The notes below the pieces were generated by a model. The model saw only the letters and a program-made list of their open reading frames with translations, ran no database searches and was not told the DNA's origin. Position numbers and translations under genes: made by a program. 64,000 nucleotides of DNA from contig JAALGY010000037.1 of the NCBI GenBank assembly GCA_032358165.1, positions 1,265,001 through 1,329,000 of the forward strand, in the 5' to 3' direction. Origin of the DNA: Diplosphaera chodatii (lineage: Eukaryota > Chlorophyta > Trebouxiophyceae > Prasiolales > Stichococcaceae). Positions 1 to 11,955 of this stretch are shown here, piece after piece (position 1 is the first letter of the stretch; each line of letters begins with the position of its first letter).

Positions 1-148
1 GGCAGCAGGCACGGTTGCAGCAGCGCTAGAGTGTTGCAGGCCATCGAGGCAGTCACCAGCACGGCGCACACGGAGCTCAGCGTGCAAGGTGTGCTTGGCG
101 TGTTGTGCAGCGGGCCGCAGGCAGGCAACTCTTCGGAGCATGAAGTAC

Positions 149-638
149 CTGGGGCAGCACGACGCCATACTTGGCAACCAGGCCGCCGAGCTCGTTGAGC
201 TTGGCGGCCAGCGCCTCGTGCTCCGCGCCGACCTGCTGCTCAGGGTTCTCCCGGCTGCCGCTACTGACCTGTGGCCCGTTCATGGCGCCGCCAGTGCTGC
301 TGGTGCCGCCGCCGCCGCCATTAGTGCCAGCCGCTGTTCCATTCTGCATGGCAGAGCTGCTGTGTGTGTTGCCGCTGTCAGGTGCCTTTGCTGAGTCCGC
401 CTGCTGCTCTTCGAGCTGTGCTGAGCTCGCCTCGCCTGCGGGGCCTGCCCCGGGCTCGCCATGGCCCTGCTAGCAGCAGGAAGAAGTCGTCGGCCGCAAG
501 CTCTGAAATACAGCGTCTAAAAGTGTCGGCTAAAGCGATCCGGGTGGAGGTACGTGCTGGCAGAATGTCCAATAGACGTGCTGTCCATGGCAACGGCATC
601 CATGGGCTCACTGCAGCAGGATCGTCGTCCTCTGCCAT
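149..638 (-). CDS. Low-complexity protein of unknown function, 5' part only (runs off the left edge)
   Basis: Two in-phase exons can be joined: 612-638 (ATG at 638, nine codons beginning MAEDDD, donor GCA|GTGAGC) and 149-469 (acceptor CTGCTAG, donor CAG|GTACTT). Together they give 116 residues rich in Gly, Ser, Ala and Gln. The last stretch (EHEALAAKLNELGG) could form a short amphipathic helix or coiled coil. The remaining exons would lie left of base 1. I do not recognise the family. The alternative is that the 261-nt frame 378-638 is read straight through, but it becomes Arg-rich and lacks any motif, so the spliced reading is preferred. The gene is divergent from the SSXT-like candidate, with about 1.15 kb between the two start codons. 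Confidence 0.4.
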
Positions 639-1789
639 GCAGAGCTGCGTGGCTCAGGCGCCTCCCGGCATCGCGCAGCGCTGCTTCGTGTCGCGGATTC
701 ACAGCACAGCAGCAGTGTGCTGGTTCCGGCTCAGACGTCGGCTCAGCGGCGCAGCAGGCAGGAGCGCCAGTGTCCGCAAAGACTCCCCGCGGCAGCGCCG
801 CGGCTGGCAATGATCAGGCTGCTGGCGCGCCGCTGTGCCCTGCAACAATGTAGCCTCAGGTAGATGCATTGAAGGCAGGTCAACACCAAGCAGTGATGCT
901 GCATAGTAGTCGAGCTCACTCCTCCCTCTAGGCACAAAACAGGCTCCGGCGAAGCAGGCCCACGGTGTGCAAGGTGAGATCGCAGGCAGTAACAAGACAG
1001 GGAGCATACCCCCAAATCACTGATGCTTACACCCTAGACGATGTTGTGCACCATACAGCATATGGATCGATGCTGCCAGCTCGCTCAGCATCAAGCAAGA
1101 CGGCACTATGTGCAGAGTCGTGACCAACCTTAAGTATTGCTTGTATGGTGCCCAGAGCTGCTATGCTGCTGTTGGCAAGATTCCTGAACAGTCAGCAAAC
1201 AGGTTCTGACCCTGCTACACTGCTCAGGAGGCAGCAAATGGGTACAGATTCGATCCGAGGCCTGACACTGCCAACGGGGTTGCAACCTACAACAGATGCA
1301 ACTCCTCAGCCAGCGGCAGCAGTGCGCAACAGAGTTGAGCGTCACTGACGTTTGCAGCGCAGGTCAGCAGTGCTCATGCGGTTGCCGGTGCCTCAGCGCC
1401 GCTGCTGCGACAACCACTTGCCACTTGGTTACGCCTAGCGTCCCGTGCGGGAATGTGATCTCGCAAGCTCACCTCTGTTGGGACAGTTGCCCTGCTCATG
1501 GCAACCTGCGTACAGCGTTATATTCATACAATGATTGCCTGAGCTAGTGCAACTGTGAGTCACTGAGCGAAGACTGTCTCAAACCCCAAAGCGTGCGTGC
1601 TGATCGATCATGCATGCTGGTTCATTTTGAACCTAGTTCACCACCTGCACAATCCAACAACATGCAACAGTAGAAGCCTGCCAGCACGAACATCCAGTGG
1701 AACGCGGCTCTGCAGCCTGACGCCATGACGTGGACATGACAGCATGGACCCAGATCTGCATGTGAGCGCCTGCGGGAGGGTTGCATGGG
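639..1789. other. Intergenic region between divergent genes, no gene seen
   Basis: Short frames occur on both strands, but none has a plausible splice chain, recognisable motif or sustained codon bias. The interval probably holds the 5' regions of the two divergent neighbours. I see no clear TATA box or repeat. Confidence 0.5.
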
Positions 1790-3380
1790 ATGGAAACCGC
1801 TCCGGCTGAGGCAGCACCCCCGCCGACCGACGAGCAGGTGGACGAGGCCACGGAGGCGCTGCTGTCCCGCAACGCCACCATCATCCACACCCTCGTCCGT
1901 GAGTGCGCCCGCCACGATCGCGCCGAAACGATGCAGATGTCGCATGCATGCGTCTGGGACTTCAGCCTGCAAGGCATGCTGCACAAGCAACCGAGACGCC
2001 CGAAAGGCCCTGGTGATTCGCATGTGCTGACACCCGTCAACGCAAGCGCCGTGCTGAGCATGCTCACGCTTCATGCAACCCCCGCACAGACTTGAGCCGG
2101 CAGCGGGGAGCGCAGCCGATGCCGCAGGAGGCCGCGCTTGCCGCCGAGGCATACGAGAACCTGGCGGCAGTCGCGCTCACATTCTCTCCTGCCGATCTCG
2201 CAGCACCCCCTGCTGCGCTGCCCGCAGCAGCGGAGGCGGCCTCGGGCCTCCCAGCCCCACTGCTCGCGCCCCCGCAGAAACCGCCATTCTCCGCAACGGC
2301 GGCTGCCCGCAGCCTGGGCCTGCTGCCGCCGGCGCCCGCGCCGATGGCGACGCATGTGACGAGCTCTGCAGCAGCACTGCAGCAGGCAGCGTCTGGCTGC
2401 TTGCCGCCGACGGCGGCAGCCATCGCGGCGGCAGCGGCGGCGGCGCAGCAGCGGGCGGCGGCCGCTGGGGTGCAGCATTCGTCGGCGGCCGCCGCCGCTG
2501 CAGGGCTGCTGCCTACGCCCCGCGGGCTTGCGGCGATGGCGCCGCAGCCTCAGTCTCGTCCGCTGCAGCGGCTGCCATCCCAGCACACTCCTCGTGCGGC
2601 GCAGCAGCTGGTGTGTCTGTGCGACTGGTTGCCGGGACGTGAGGACGTGTGGCCAACCACTGTATGCCTGGCCTGCAGTGGCATCTGTCTGGCTGTACTC
2701 CTGCCGTCAGCGTTCACATGGCGGTTAATTGCACTGCTGCACACTCACAGGGCGCAATGCACGCCGGCGTGCCAGCTGGGGCTGCAGAAGCACAGGCAGC
2801 ACTGGCTGCCAGGACGCACCACCAGCAGCAGCCGTTGTTGCCTGGCATCGGCAGGATGGCAGCGCCACCGCAGGTTGGAACCAGGAGTGTGGCATGGCAG
2901 CAGCAGCAGCAGCAGCAGCAGCAACCGCGGTTGCAACAACAGCAGCAGCAGCAGCAGCAGATGCCACGGTTGCAGCCTGAGAGTGACCTGCACCAGCACC
3001 TGCAGCAGCAGGCGATGCTGCAGCAGCAGCAGATGATGCAACGGCAGCACCTCATCAGGCAGCAGGAGGCAGAGGTGCAGCGGCAGCAGCTGCTGAGGCA
3101 GCAGGAGGCAGCTTTCCAGCAGCGGCAGCACCTGCAGATGCAGATGCAGTTGCAGCAGCGCTGGCAGCAGCACGCGCAGCCAGCACACCAGCCATTCAGC
3201 AGCCCAGCCCCAGGCTCAGCTGCCACAACATGGCCCGCTGGCAAGCAGATGCCCGGGCTGCAGCCACTGCCTGGGGCCGCCTCTGCCGCGGCACAGCCGC
3301 AGCCGCAGGCTGCACCGGGTGTGCAGCTGCAGAACGGCACTGCTGGGCAGGCGAACGGCTTGCCTAACTTCAGGGTGTGA
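1790..3380 (+). CDS. Q-rich protein, candidate SSXT/GIF (SS18-like) coactivator
   Basis: Three exons join in phase: 1790-1898, 2090-2610 and 2751-3380, giving 419 residues. The ATG at 1790 is followed by METAPAEA. Residues about 18-65 (EALLSRNATIIHTLV, then AYENLAAVA) resemble the SSXT helix pattern, in which a leucine/asparagine-rich helix is followed by a hydrophobic segment ending NLxxxA. SSXT proteins (animal SS18, plant GIF/AN3) are transcriptional coactivators with Q-rich tails. Here residues about 265-365 are dominated by Gln encoded by CAG runs (about 2899-2961), followed by a Pro/Ala/Gln region. The middle is Ala-rich. The SSXT call rests on a loose motif match; any other Q-rich nuclear protein remains possible. 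Acceptors are CCCGCACAG and ACACTCACAG. Confidence 0.48.
2899..2961 (+). repeat. CAG trinucleotide tracts coding polyglutamine
   Basis: Two runs of CAG/CAA codons lie within exon 3 of the SSXT-like candidate and give about nine glutamines each. The frame stays open through them. Confidence 0.85.
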
Positions 3381-4062
3381 GTCCCAGGCACGTTGCTTGA
3401 TCAGTCAGCAGCCCAGCTGTCCTGCTTGGGCTGTGTGACCATAGCTTGAGATGACGATGGCAGCGCAGCAAACCGCCAAGGCATGCAAGTGGCTCATGCT
3501 GAGCCGTTGATCAGGCTGCAGTCACAGTAGATCCACATTGGTGTCATGAAGTAGGAACCTTTCGTACTATGTGGCTGTATGCCTTTGTGCAGTTGCAGCA
3601 TCTCTCTCTCTCTCTCTCATTTGTTTAAATGCAGTCAGAACGCTTGTGCTGTTGACAGCCTGCTCACCAGATCACCTTGCATCAGCAGCTGAAGAGATCA
3701 CACCACAACCATCCGAGCAGACCACCATTCAGACAGAAGCCACACGTCACCACACAGAAACGCAGGTTGGCACAACCGCCCAAACAAGCTGCGTACTACT
3801 GTATCAGCAAAGCCTCCAAAGCACGCACTCGCACTTCACCACCTCCTAATGACAGTCGAATCTCATTCCCTTCACTTGAGTAGTCAGACAGCGGCGATCT
3901 TGCCAGATATGCAGACTCCCCAGCAGCGACGCAGAAAGTAGAAGTTACACGGCCCCAGCACCTAACTCGAACTCAGGGTGTGGGTTGTGTCGGCACGCCA
4001 CATTTGACATATTCTTCCAACACTCTGCTGTCGAGCTTCGCAGCCGACTGAACGCTGATGCA
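3381..4062. other. Convergent intergenic region with TC microsatellite
   Basis: This holds the 3' flanks of the SSXT-like candidate (plus) and the EDR2_C gene (minus). A (TC)9 microsatellite lies at 3601-3618. On the minus strand a TGTAA, the usual green-algal polyadenylation signal, sits at 3945-3949, about 115 nt past the EDR2_C stop. No further coding sequence was recognised. Confidence 0.55.
3945..3949 (-). promoter_or_regulatory. Possible TGTAA polyadenylation signal of the EDR2_C gene
   Basis: TGTAA reads on the minus strand 114 nt downstream of the stop at 4063. TGTAA is the common chlorophyte polyadenylation signal. The five-base match alone is weak; position and strand are what support it. 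Confidence 0.35.
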
Positions 4063-7000
4063 TCACGCCTCTGCGTGCGCCTGCAGGATGGGGCTGCCGC
4101 GGCGTGTGCTGCAGCCGTCGCCGCCGTTGTTGTGGCCGTTGCCGGTGCTGCCGTTGCCGCCATTCACGCTGCTGCGCTGGCTGCTGCCGCTGTCCTTGCG
4201 GGGCGTGAGCTCCTGCAGCACCGGCGTGCTCGCGTGCTGCGGGGGATGCACGAGAGAGGAAAGTCAGGCGATCCCCGTCACGCACACCTTGCTGCAACCT
4301 GGAGGCTGGTGCCAGTGGGCTGCCGCAAGCTGGCTTGATGGCAGCATGCCAGCAGTGCACAAACACAGGGCAAACAAGCACTGCCCTTGCAAGGCACTTG
4401 TCAGGGAACGTCCTTTAGCGCAATCATTTGACATCGAGCTGACTGCACACACGGCCCTGCGCAGCCAGCTGCTTCCAGGGCAGTCTGCAGGCTCTGCTCA
4501 CGACACGCAGGGACACACTGTGCATTTGCAAAGAGGCACTCCATCCACACCCTGAACCCGAAAACCCTGACAGGCACCCACCCGGCGCAGCCAGCCGCCC
4601 TTGGCCGGCGTCGGCGGCGGCCGCGCCGCGCACGCCGGCGCTTCCCGGTCCTTCGGCACGACGCGGTTGTTGTCGGTGTCCAGCCAGGGCGCTGCAGGGG
4701 GGGCAGGGCGGGGGTGAGAGGCAGGGTCGGAAGTGGGGACTTGGGCATGGTGCAGGTGTCTGTGTCGAGCCACGACGCTGCGTGGGGAGCTGGAGTGGCC
4801 AGGAATTAGGGTGTTCAGTGGGGCGAAAAGCACCAGAGCAGCCCCTCATGCGCCAACAGCTTGGGAGCGTTTCGGACTCCAGAAGACAGCCTTCCTGCGA
4901 GCTGGCGGGCAGCAAACCGGGCCCACCTGCCGACAGGTCCAGGTGCTCCAGGCGCATCGTGCCCAGCAGCGTCTCCGGCAGCGACTCCACGTCGTTCGCC
5001 TGTGTGTACACGAGCATGTCGTCATTCTGTGACGAAGTCTGCATCACAGTGACAGCAGCGGCAGTCACTGGCGAGGGCATGCCGTGGGGCGCAGCAGCTG
5101 TGTCCATCGCCGTATCAGCAGCCGCCTCTGCCCAGGTGTCACCTGCAGCACGACCGCCATGTCGATGACCAGGTTCTTGACGGCGCCCGCCACCAGGCCC
5201 ACCACCGAGGACGCCGAGGAAGAGGAACCCACATCCACGTCCACCTGCCGGGGTGCAATCCATATATTAGTGTGGAGCTGGTCTGTGAAACCTTTTGAAT
5301 TGAATATGCTATATAGGAGGCTGATATCTAGGAGGCTGATATCAGCATCATACACGAGGCCATGTGGAGCGCGTGGATCGAGTAGCAGATGGCGGGAGGA
5401 AGCGCAGCGGACCTCCACGTAGTTGGCGCCCGTGAAGTACTTGGTGGTCAGCTTCTTGCCCAGCAGCACCGGGGTGTTCTGCCCGACCGCCTGCTTCACG
5501 ATCCAGCTGCCCTTCTCCACCCTGCGGCAGAAGGGATGCCAATGTGCCAGTTAGCCTTGACCACCATGGGCGTTGCATCCCCTCTGCTGGCGGTGCTGCT
5601 GTCGGTCGAGCTGCGTTGGTCATATCACAGGAGGGCTTCTGCACATTGCAAAGAGTGCAAGAACCCAATATGCTCTCGTGCGCAGAACATGCTGCCGGCC
5701 AAGAGATGTTGATGCTGCAGGGGGGCTGCGTGCGCACCGCGGGATGAGCTTGAAGATGTTGCTGCGCTGGGCGTCGTCGCCCTCCAGAAACATGCGCAGG
5801 GTGCGCGCGAATGGCGTCTTGGGTGCAAAGTCCGACCGCGGGTCGTAGTCGAGGGCCCACACGACTGTCAGGCTCAGCTTCGGGTTGCCTGGCACCAGGA
5901 CCTGCAGAAAAGCAATGTGGAGACTTATGAGTCGTGGGGAGCACTGCAGAGGAGACACCCTGCGCTCATGCTGCGGTCTGCAGGTGAAGGCCCACACCAC
6001 ACTCATGCACAGCTACATGCTCAAGACGGGTCGTTGACTCTGTGAAAACCTGCTGCGCATGGGGGCGCCCTGGGGCACTGCTGTCAGGGCCGGCTGTCAC
6101 GCTGCTGCCGCACCTGCATGACGAACATGAAGGGCGCGCGGGAGTGGAGCACGGACGGCAGGTGGCGCGCGATGTGGAACGTGGGCGCGACGTCCACCAG
6201 GTCCACCGCCAGCAGCTCCGCCTCTAAACCCTGCGCCTCCACCTTCTTCTTGTCCGACAGGTAGTTCGGGCCCCGCACCTGCGCACAGACGCATCCGGGC
6301 TTGGAGCCTGGCGAGCCGAACAGCATGGGCGTTTGCTGCATCAGATCAACTTAGCTGTTGTGGCGCCAGACTCCAGTGCGTCTGCTTCAAGCCCTGATGT
6401 TGGCGCATCGAGTGTCACTGTTGTGACAAGGGGCGCTGTTGCCGTGGTGTCATGTTAGCCACCCTCTAGCAAAATCAGGCCAGTTAAGACACCGCAGCTG
6501 CATTTGCACAGCATTCCCACCTTCAGGCCCAGGGGCCCGGGCTCGTGGAAGTAGTGGCTGTCGATGGAGCGGTGCTGCTCGTCCAGCCAGGGTTTTGGCG
6601 GCGCCTGCGGCGGCGTCGGCACCGAGGACTGCCCCAGCAGCATCGACACCCGCGCCAGCATGTTGCCCAGCGGGCTGCATCCATCACGTCGGCATGTGAA
6701 GTACCAAGTTTCGTGATGGACCCGTAGCGACCTTCCTCCACCTCTAGACTCGGGCTGCAGGCCAGGGGATCGAGCGCATAGCATGCTGTCACGCGTGCAG
6801 CTTCATGACAAGCTGTTGCTAGCATGGACTGTGGCATGGCACCCCACCTGCGCATGGGCTGCTGGAAGCTGCCGGTGGGCTGCACCACGAAGTGGCCCTG
6901 GTCCATCGCGCTCTTGTCGAGGCTGGCGCCGCCAAACAGGGGGCCCTTGGGCGACAGCGCCATGCTCAGGGACTGCACGCAGCACGGGAGGGGAATCTGT

Positions 7001-8906
7001 AGGCGTTTTGCCAAGATGCAGACCTGCATGCACGCAGCTGAATGCATTCACAGCACAGGCTGTGAATGCATGACAGAGCAGGTTCGGTGACAGCCGCGCA
7101 CGATGAGCGGCCCACTCTGGTATTCTCCAATGATGATGGCTCTTGTGACCTCTGGGCATTGACGACACCTCAAATGGAGTGGGGCAGCTTGGAGCGCTCG
7201 TGGACAAAGCCGGCATGTTCACCCAGCGGTCACGGTAGCACGCATCACCTTGAGCGTTTGCTGCGCGGGTGTCACTGTGCGCTGGATCGGCTGCGGCGCC
7301 GCGGGCGCGCGCAGCGAGCCCGACCCCTGCCGCGCAGCTGCCTGCGGCTTGGCAACCTGTTGGCGGGAAGGGTTCAGAGTAACAGTCTTGCCACCTCGTT
7401 GGATACGGCCATAGCCTGATGGTACAAAAGGCACATGATACAGATGTTTGCGTGCGTTCAGCCAGTCAAGAGTGCCACAAGGCTATGCAGGGCAGCAATG
7501 TACGACACAGTATCAATGGTGTGCACACCATGGAGGCGAGTCCAGCAGCACCCAGCAGCATGGGGGCGGCCCACAGGAGGGTGGAGACCGGCACCACAGC
7601 CGCCTCTGCCGGTGTGCCCCTGTACAGCTGGTTGGCGACCTCCACGCCTGCCAGCACGCCTGCGACAATTGAACAAAGGCATACTGCTGAACTGGCTTCA
7701 TGCGCGTCTGGCAAGAGCACTGCAACCCACGCTGGAGGGCCAGGGATCGACCTGTATATATTCGGCATGTACAAGCATTGGCGGAGCACCCAGTGGCTCA
7801 ACCACATGCAACGGCGACTTCAGTCACCTGCACATGCCGTCAGCAAGCGCAGGCCGGCGCTCCGGCACAGTGCGAGCCAGGCCACCAGCATAGCCACGAC
7901 CGCCACGGGAGCATAGCGCCAGCTGATGCCGCCCCGCAGCGCGCCGTCGAAACCGGCGCCTGCCGCTGAGCTGTCGCGGCCGAAGCCCCAGCTGCGGGGC
8001 TGCTGCAACAGTCCCCAGAGCCTGCCGCCACCACTGGCGAACGGGTTCAGGGTGTTCATCGACCAGACTGCGCCGCCGCTGCCTCCACGGATCCAGCTGC
8101 TGCGTTTGCTAGCGCTGCTTTGGCTGCCCTGTGCTGCAAACCAGCTGCCCGCCGCAGCGGCCGCAAGCAGCGTCTGCAGCCCAGCACCATGCATGAAGCT
8201 GCGGCTCCTGCCAGCGGCCCTGCCCGCATTTGCGCCTGTGTCGTTGGGCCTGTGTAGCGATTGACATGTCGGATGGCATGCTTATGGACCTTGCTCAGAG
8301 AGCCATTGCCTGGCAGCTCCATCTAGCTAGGCTGCAGCCTGCATGTGACATCATGTTTGCGCACCTTCCAGTCGTGAGGCACTCCGCCACGTAGCCGCAC
8401 AGTGCTGGGATCGCGACCGCAGCAGCCTGTAGGCACAAACAGAAAGGGTCCTTACATCGGCTGTGCTAACCTCCAGGCCAGGTGGTCGTGACGAGAGAGT
8501 TCCGCCTGAAAAGCCTCAGCATTGGAGGAGGTGCGAGGCCCAAGGCATGACCTTTGCAGATGCCTCTGTGACACAGGCATGATGACACCTCGAGCAACAG
8601 TTGCTATTGATGTAGAGTAAGCGTGCAATTTCCTGTAGACCAACTATGTGCCTTGCCACTCCTAAATTGCAACCGTGCCATGATCGATACGGCCATGTGA
8701 TCTGTACACATGACTCAACATCCTGTTTGCTCGACCTGCAACACGCGCTGCTGCACGCATCTCTTGAAGTCTTCGGCAGACCGAAACGATGCTGCACAGA
8801 AGGTCTAACGGAACCTCACCGCGGTGGCGACAGGGCGCCAGGCAGTGCCTCCATACACCTCGTACGGTGCATTGATGGGCACACCGGTGTCGGTGCTGCT
8901 GTTCAT
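4063..8906 (-). CDS. EDR2 C-terminal (DUF1336) domain protein with multi-helix N-terminus
   Basis: Fourteen exons join in phase (644 residues): 8820-8906, 8365-8426, 7828-8198, 7529-7659, 7249-7356, 6848-6972, 6521-6674, 6114-6278, 5738-5901, 5413-5521, 5143-5244, 4927-4999, 4582-4691, 4063-4236. The C-terminal half is a complete EDR2_C domain: VRGPNYLSDKKKV, FKLIPRVEKGSWIVKQAVG, GKKLTTKYFTGANYVEVDVD and LPETLLGTMRLEHLD. Plant EDR2 binds lipid through PH and START domains ahead of this module and limits cell death. Neither is visible here; instead residues about 25-220 hold roughly four hydrophobic segments (around [58 protein letters not shown]), suggesting membrane anchoring. The tail is Ser/Asn/Gly-rich and ends AHAEA. 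A membrane-tethered lipid-binding or signalling role is inference. Confidence 0.85.
5314..5343. repeat. Tandem 15-bp duplication in an intron
   Basis: The unit TAGGAGGCTGATATC is present twice, head to tail and identical, inside the intron between the exons 5413-5521 and 5143-5244 of the EDR2_C gene. Confidence 0.9.
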
Positions 8907-9479
8907 ATTGGCTGTCAGGTATGACGAGCGACAATCTGCGCAGACCCTATGTGGGCTGTCGCACGCTGCTCCTCAGCTGTGCTGCCTGCCGTCAAGTCAC
9001 GATGGTGATGCAGATGGGGCAAGGATGCAAGCAGCAAGCTAGTGGTACATATCGATGAGTTTATTGACCAGTCACGCTGATGCTTCCGCCCCAGTCTAAA
9101 TCAGTCTGACCAGCGCATGTTTCGTCTGACACCGCACGTGATCACTCGCACTCTGAACATCAAATATTTGACAGCGCCAAAAGATATGCCCATCATACGT
9201 ACTGCACAAACCCTAACGACGCTGCATCTACCGTGGGCAGCAGCAGCCCTGCCAGAACTCCTTCAGTTTCACTGAGAATTGCATAGGGCTCGCAAATGAA
9301 CATGCACACGCACGGGGTTACCGATACGCACAATTGCCAGAATATCCACAGGAAAGCACCAACAAACATGCGAACACGCAACTGCCAAACTTGCGGCCCG
9401 TCTCACACAGCAGCAAACCACTGACTTCAGCCTGCTGAAAGGTTTCGATTTCGTTAGAGGCATAATGGCGGATTGCGGA
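8907..9479. other. Intergenic region between two minus-strand genes
   Basis: Upstream of the EDR2_C start and downstream of the stop at 9480. The stretch is AT-richer than the flanking exons. No frame with splice support was found; it should contain the 3' end of the upstream gene and the promoter of the EDR2_C gene. Confidence 0.5.
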
Positions 9480-11497
9480 TCATGCCATGGCAGCGATCTG
9501 CCGCTCCAGGGTGCGCTGGGTGTAGCGCCAGTACCACCTGCCCTGCATCGGCTCCGAGTACATCACGAACACCGGCCGCCGCACCAGCATCTTGGCCTGC
9601 GTATACCAGACATACAACTTGAGGAGCTGCTGTGCCTCTCAATGCCACCCTGGAGCACTGGCATTTTTTGGCTACACATCGTGAAATTGAAGTGCATGAT
9701 GTGCTGCTTCAACGACTGGCCTTGATCAGCCAGATGGAGGTGTCCATGGCCACGAAGAAGCGCCTGGGCAGGCGATGGTGTCGCCGGCAGCCACCGCGTG
9801 CCTTGTTGCCTGCAGATCATCAACATCTAATGTTTGGCTGTGGTGTACAGTGTCCCTCTGCTGCAACTTGGAGTAGCTAAACACAGCAAGCCTCTATTTT
9901 TTTCAGCAAGCACAGCTGCACAAAGCTCCTAATTGAACGCAGCTTTCATGTGCATCTGTCACGAGCAGCTCGGCAGAAAGCACAGTGGCCTGACCTTCGA
10001 TGTGCGCAAGGCTGGCGGCATCGCTGGCGGCCGCGTGCTCCCTGCTGACGTGCTGCACGATGTCGGCTGCCCAGGCTGCGGAGCAGTCGCGGCTGCTGCC
10101 GCTCTCACGGTGGAGCACCAACCCCGGGTCGAAAGTACGCCCTCGCCATGCGCTGTCGTCCGGCGCAATGCTCATGCCAATCTCGTACTCGAGCCTGCAT
10201 GCGAAGTTGTCCCCGATATAAAGAACCAGACGTCGTGGTTCATCAAATGGCTGCTAGAGAGTCGTCAGGCAGGGAGCCATCCGCGCTTTGTCTCTATCAA
10301 ACCAGCAGCATCAAGCCTAGCAATTTGACGCATGAACGGTAATGGTGCTTCACCCCGACCGCAGGACAGAAGCAGTACCGTATGCTGTGACCTCCTACCT
10401 GGACAGGTATGCCAGGAAAGGCGCGAGGCAGGACACCGTGATGGTGCCCGGCGACAGCAGCACCACCCGCCGGACGTCCCCGGGCAGCAGCTGCAGCGGC
10501 TGCGCTCGCACCGAGCGGTAACCCGCCTCATCCCGCTGCGGGGTGTACACCTCTGTAAACAACGCCTGCATGACACCACAAGGAGGTCATGAGCTTATTA
10601 AGTCTCTACATCACGGGAAGGAAATATACAGCCGTTCAACCAAGAGGGCGTGAGGGTACAGCCTTGCCATGCAGATGGAGCTGATGTGATGTCACCAGCA
10701 GCTGGCCTGCCGCCAGAAGACCCGACAGCTTCGCAGCCCAGCACGCCAGCCGGGGTGAAGTGCAGGCGGACAGCTTGACTGTGTCTGACGGGCCAGCGCA
10801 CCTGGCAGTGCATGCGCAGCGACTCTGGGTGGTCCGTGATCACGTACAGCGGCCCGCGCCAGCCGCCGACGTTGCGCAGAGCTGCCGCCGAAGCACACAG
10901 CAGCCGCGGGTTGCAGCGCGGCTGCATGCACAGGTATGCAAAGGCGCCGGCAGCTTCCTGCAGCTGCTGCACGTGCGCCGCTGCTGCACTCGCCTTGCCA
11001 CCCGCACGGCCTGCTCTCACAAAGCACACAATGGTGTCGAGGAGCGCACGGGTGATTGCTCTTTGTGAAGCAGCATGTCATGCCCAGGTGGGCAGGTGGC
11101 TGGCTCATGACACACTGACAGCTCACTGGGCTTGCGGACGTCTGGCTGTTGTCTGTGTGCCACGCTGGCATCGTATGGCAGCAGCTCCAGCCTGCGAGCA
11201 CGGATGACGGTCGGCCTGGGGTGGGGGGTGACCAGCTCCGTCACGCTGTGCAAGTTCCAAATCCAGGGTGCCTGAGGGAGAGTCCATGGTTGCACTGGAA
11301 TCTCATTACCCATCTTGCAGCTCGCGACGGTGGCCTCCGAAGCTGGAGGCGGCGCGGGCGGAGCACGGGCGCAGGTGCACCGTGTCCGCCGATGACCCGA
11401 GCAGCACGATCACCAGCCACAGCAGCAGCCAGCCGGGCAGGAGCGCGGCGCAGGCGACGCGCAGCACCTTGCCGGCCGCATACTCGCCCACCGGCAT
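9480..11497 (-). CDS. Type II membrane protein, possible Golgi glycosyltransferase-like enzyme
   Basis: Exons in order: 11310-11497, 11127-11245, 10802-11010, 10399-10565, 9995-10194, about 9716-9809, 9480-9596. The start MPVGEYAAGK is followed by one strong hydrophobic segment (LLPGWLLLWLVIVLLG), as in a signal anchor. The lumenal part has FAYLCMQPRCNPRLLCA, GPLYVITDHPE, VVLLSPGTITV, FDPGLVLHR and VFVMYSEPMQGRWYWRY, with a layout like nucleotide-sugar transferase folds, but I cannot see a certain DxD motif. Five of the six junctions chain in phase. The last one lacks a GT donor after WLIKA; an AAG|GCCAGT donor would fit phase, or a small exon is missing. The family is not certain; a lineage-specific membrane protein is the alternative. 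Confidence 0.6.
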
Positions 11498-11955
11498 CAG
11501 CCGATCGCGCTCAGCTGATGGCCTGCTCAGCTGCAGAGCGCCATGCCGCTGAGGCCATCATGCTGCGCCTGCTTCACCGCTGCATGCCGCGGCAGCGGGC
11601 TTTCCCCTCATGAGCTGCAGGACTAAGGTGATACAGCTGACATGCGCGATCCTCTCTGTCCTGCCTGGAACATCCCGCCTCGAGGGCTGACTCTTGCTGA
11701 CCAATGACCTTGACGTGGGAGGGTGACCTACTGACCTTGCACTGGTCAAGCCAGTCAACGTTGACGAGCTTGGTTTGTTGAATGTCCCGCTTAGTGTTGC
11801 GGGTGGTATTGGGTCAGGGGCAGTGTCTAACCAGGCTCAGCACAATATCACTGTCCGAAGGATGCCTACTTGAAAGACGTAACTGGTCGAGGCAGCACCA
11901 AATCAAGTCAGAAGGGCATGATTGTCACCACAAATAATGCTCGGGGCAGATACAT
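11498..11955. other. Intergenic region, no gene seen
   Basis: Between the type II membrane protein start and the first plausible coding block of the LRR-like gene. Nothing with splice or motif support was found on either strand. Confidence 0.4.

Noticed and set aside
2714..3391. Long minus-strand frame rich in Cys opposite the Q-rich exon
   Set aside because: It is the antisense of CAG repeats and mirrors the Q-rich plus-strand exon; no start context, splice signals or domain support it.
3601..3618. TC run as a promoter-type element
   Set aside because: It lies in a convergent 3' intergenic region, so a plain microsatellite is the simpler reading.
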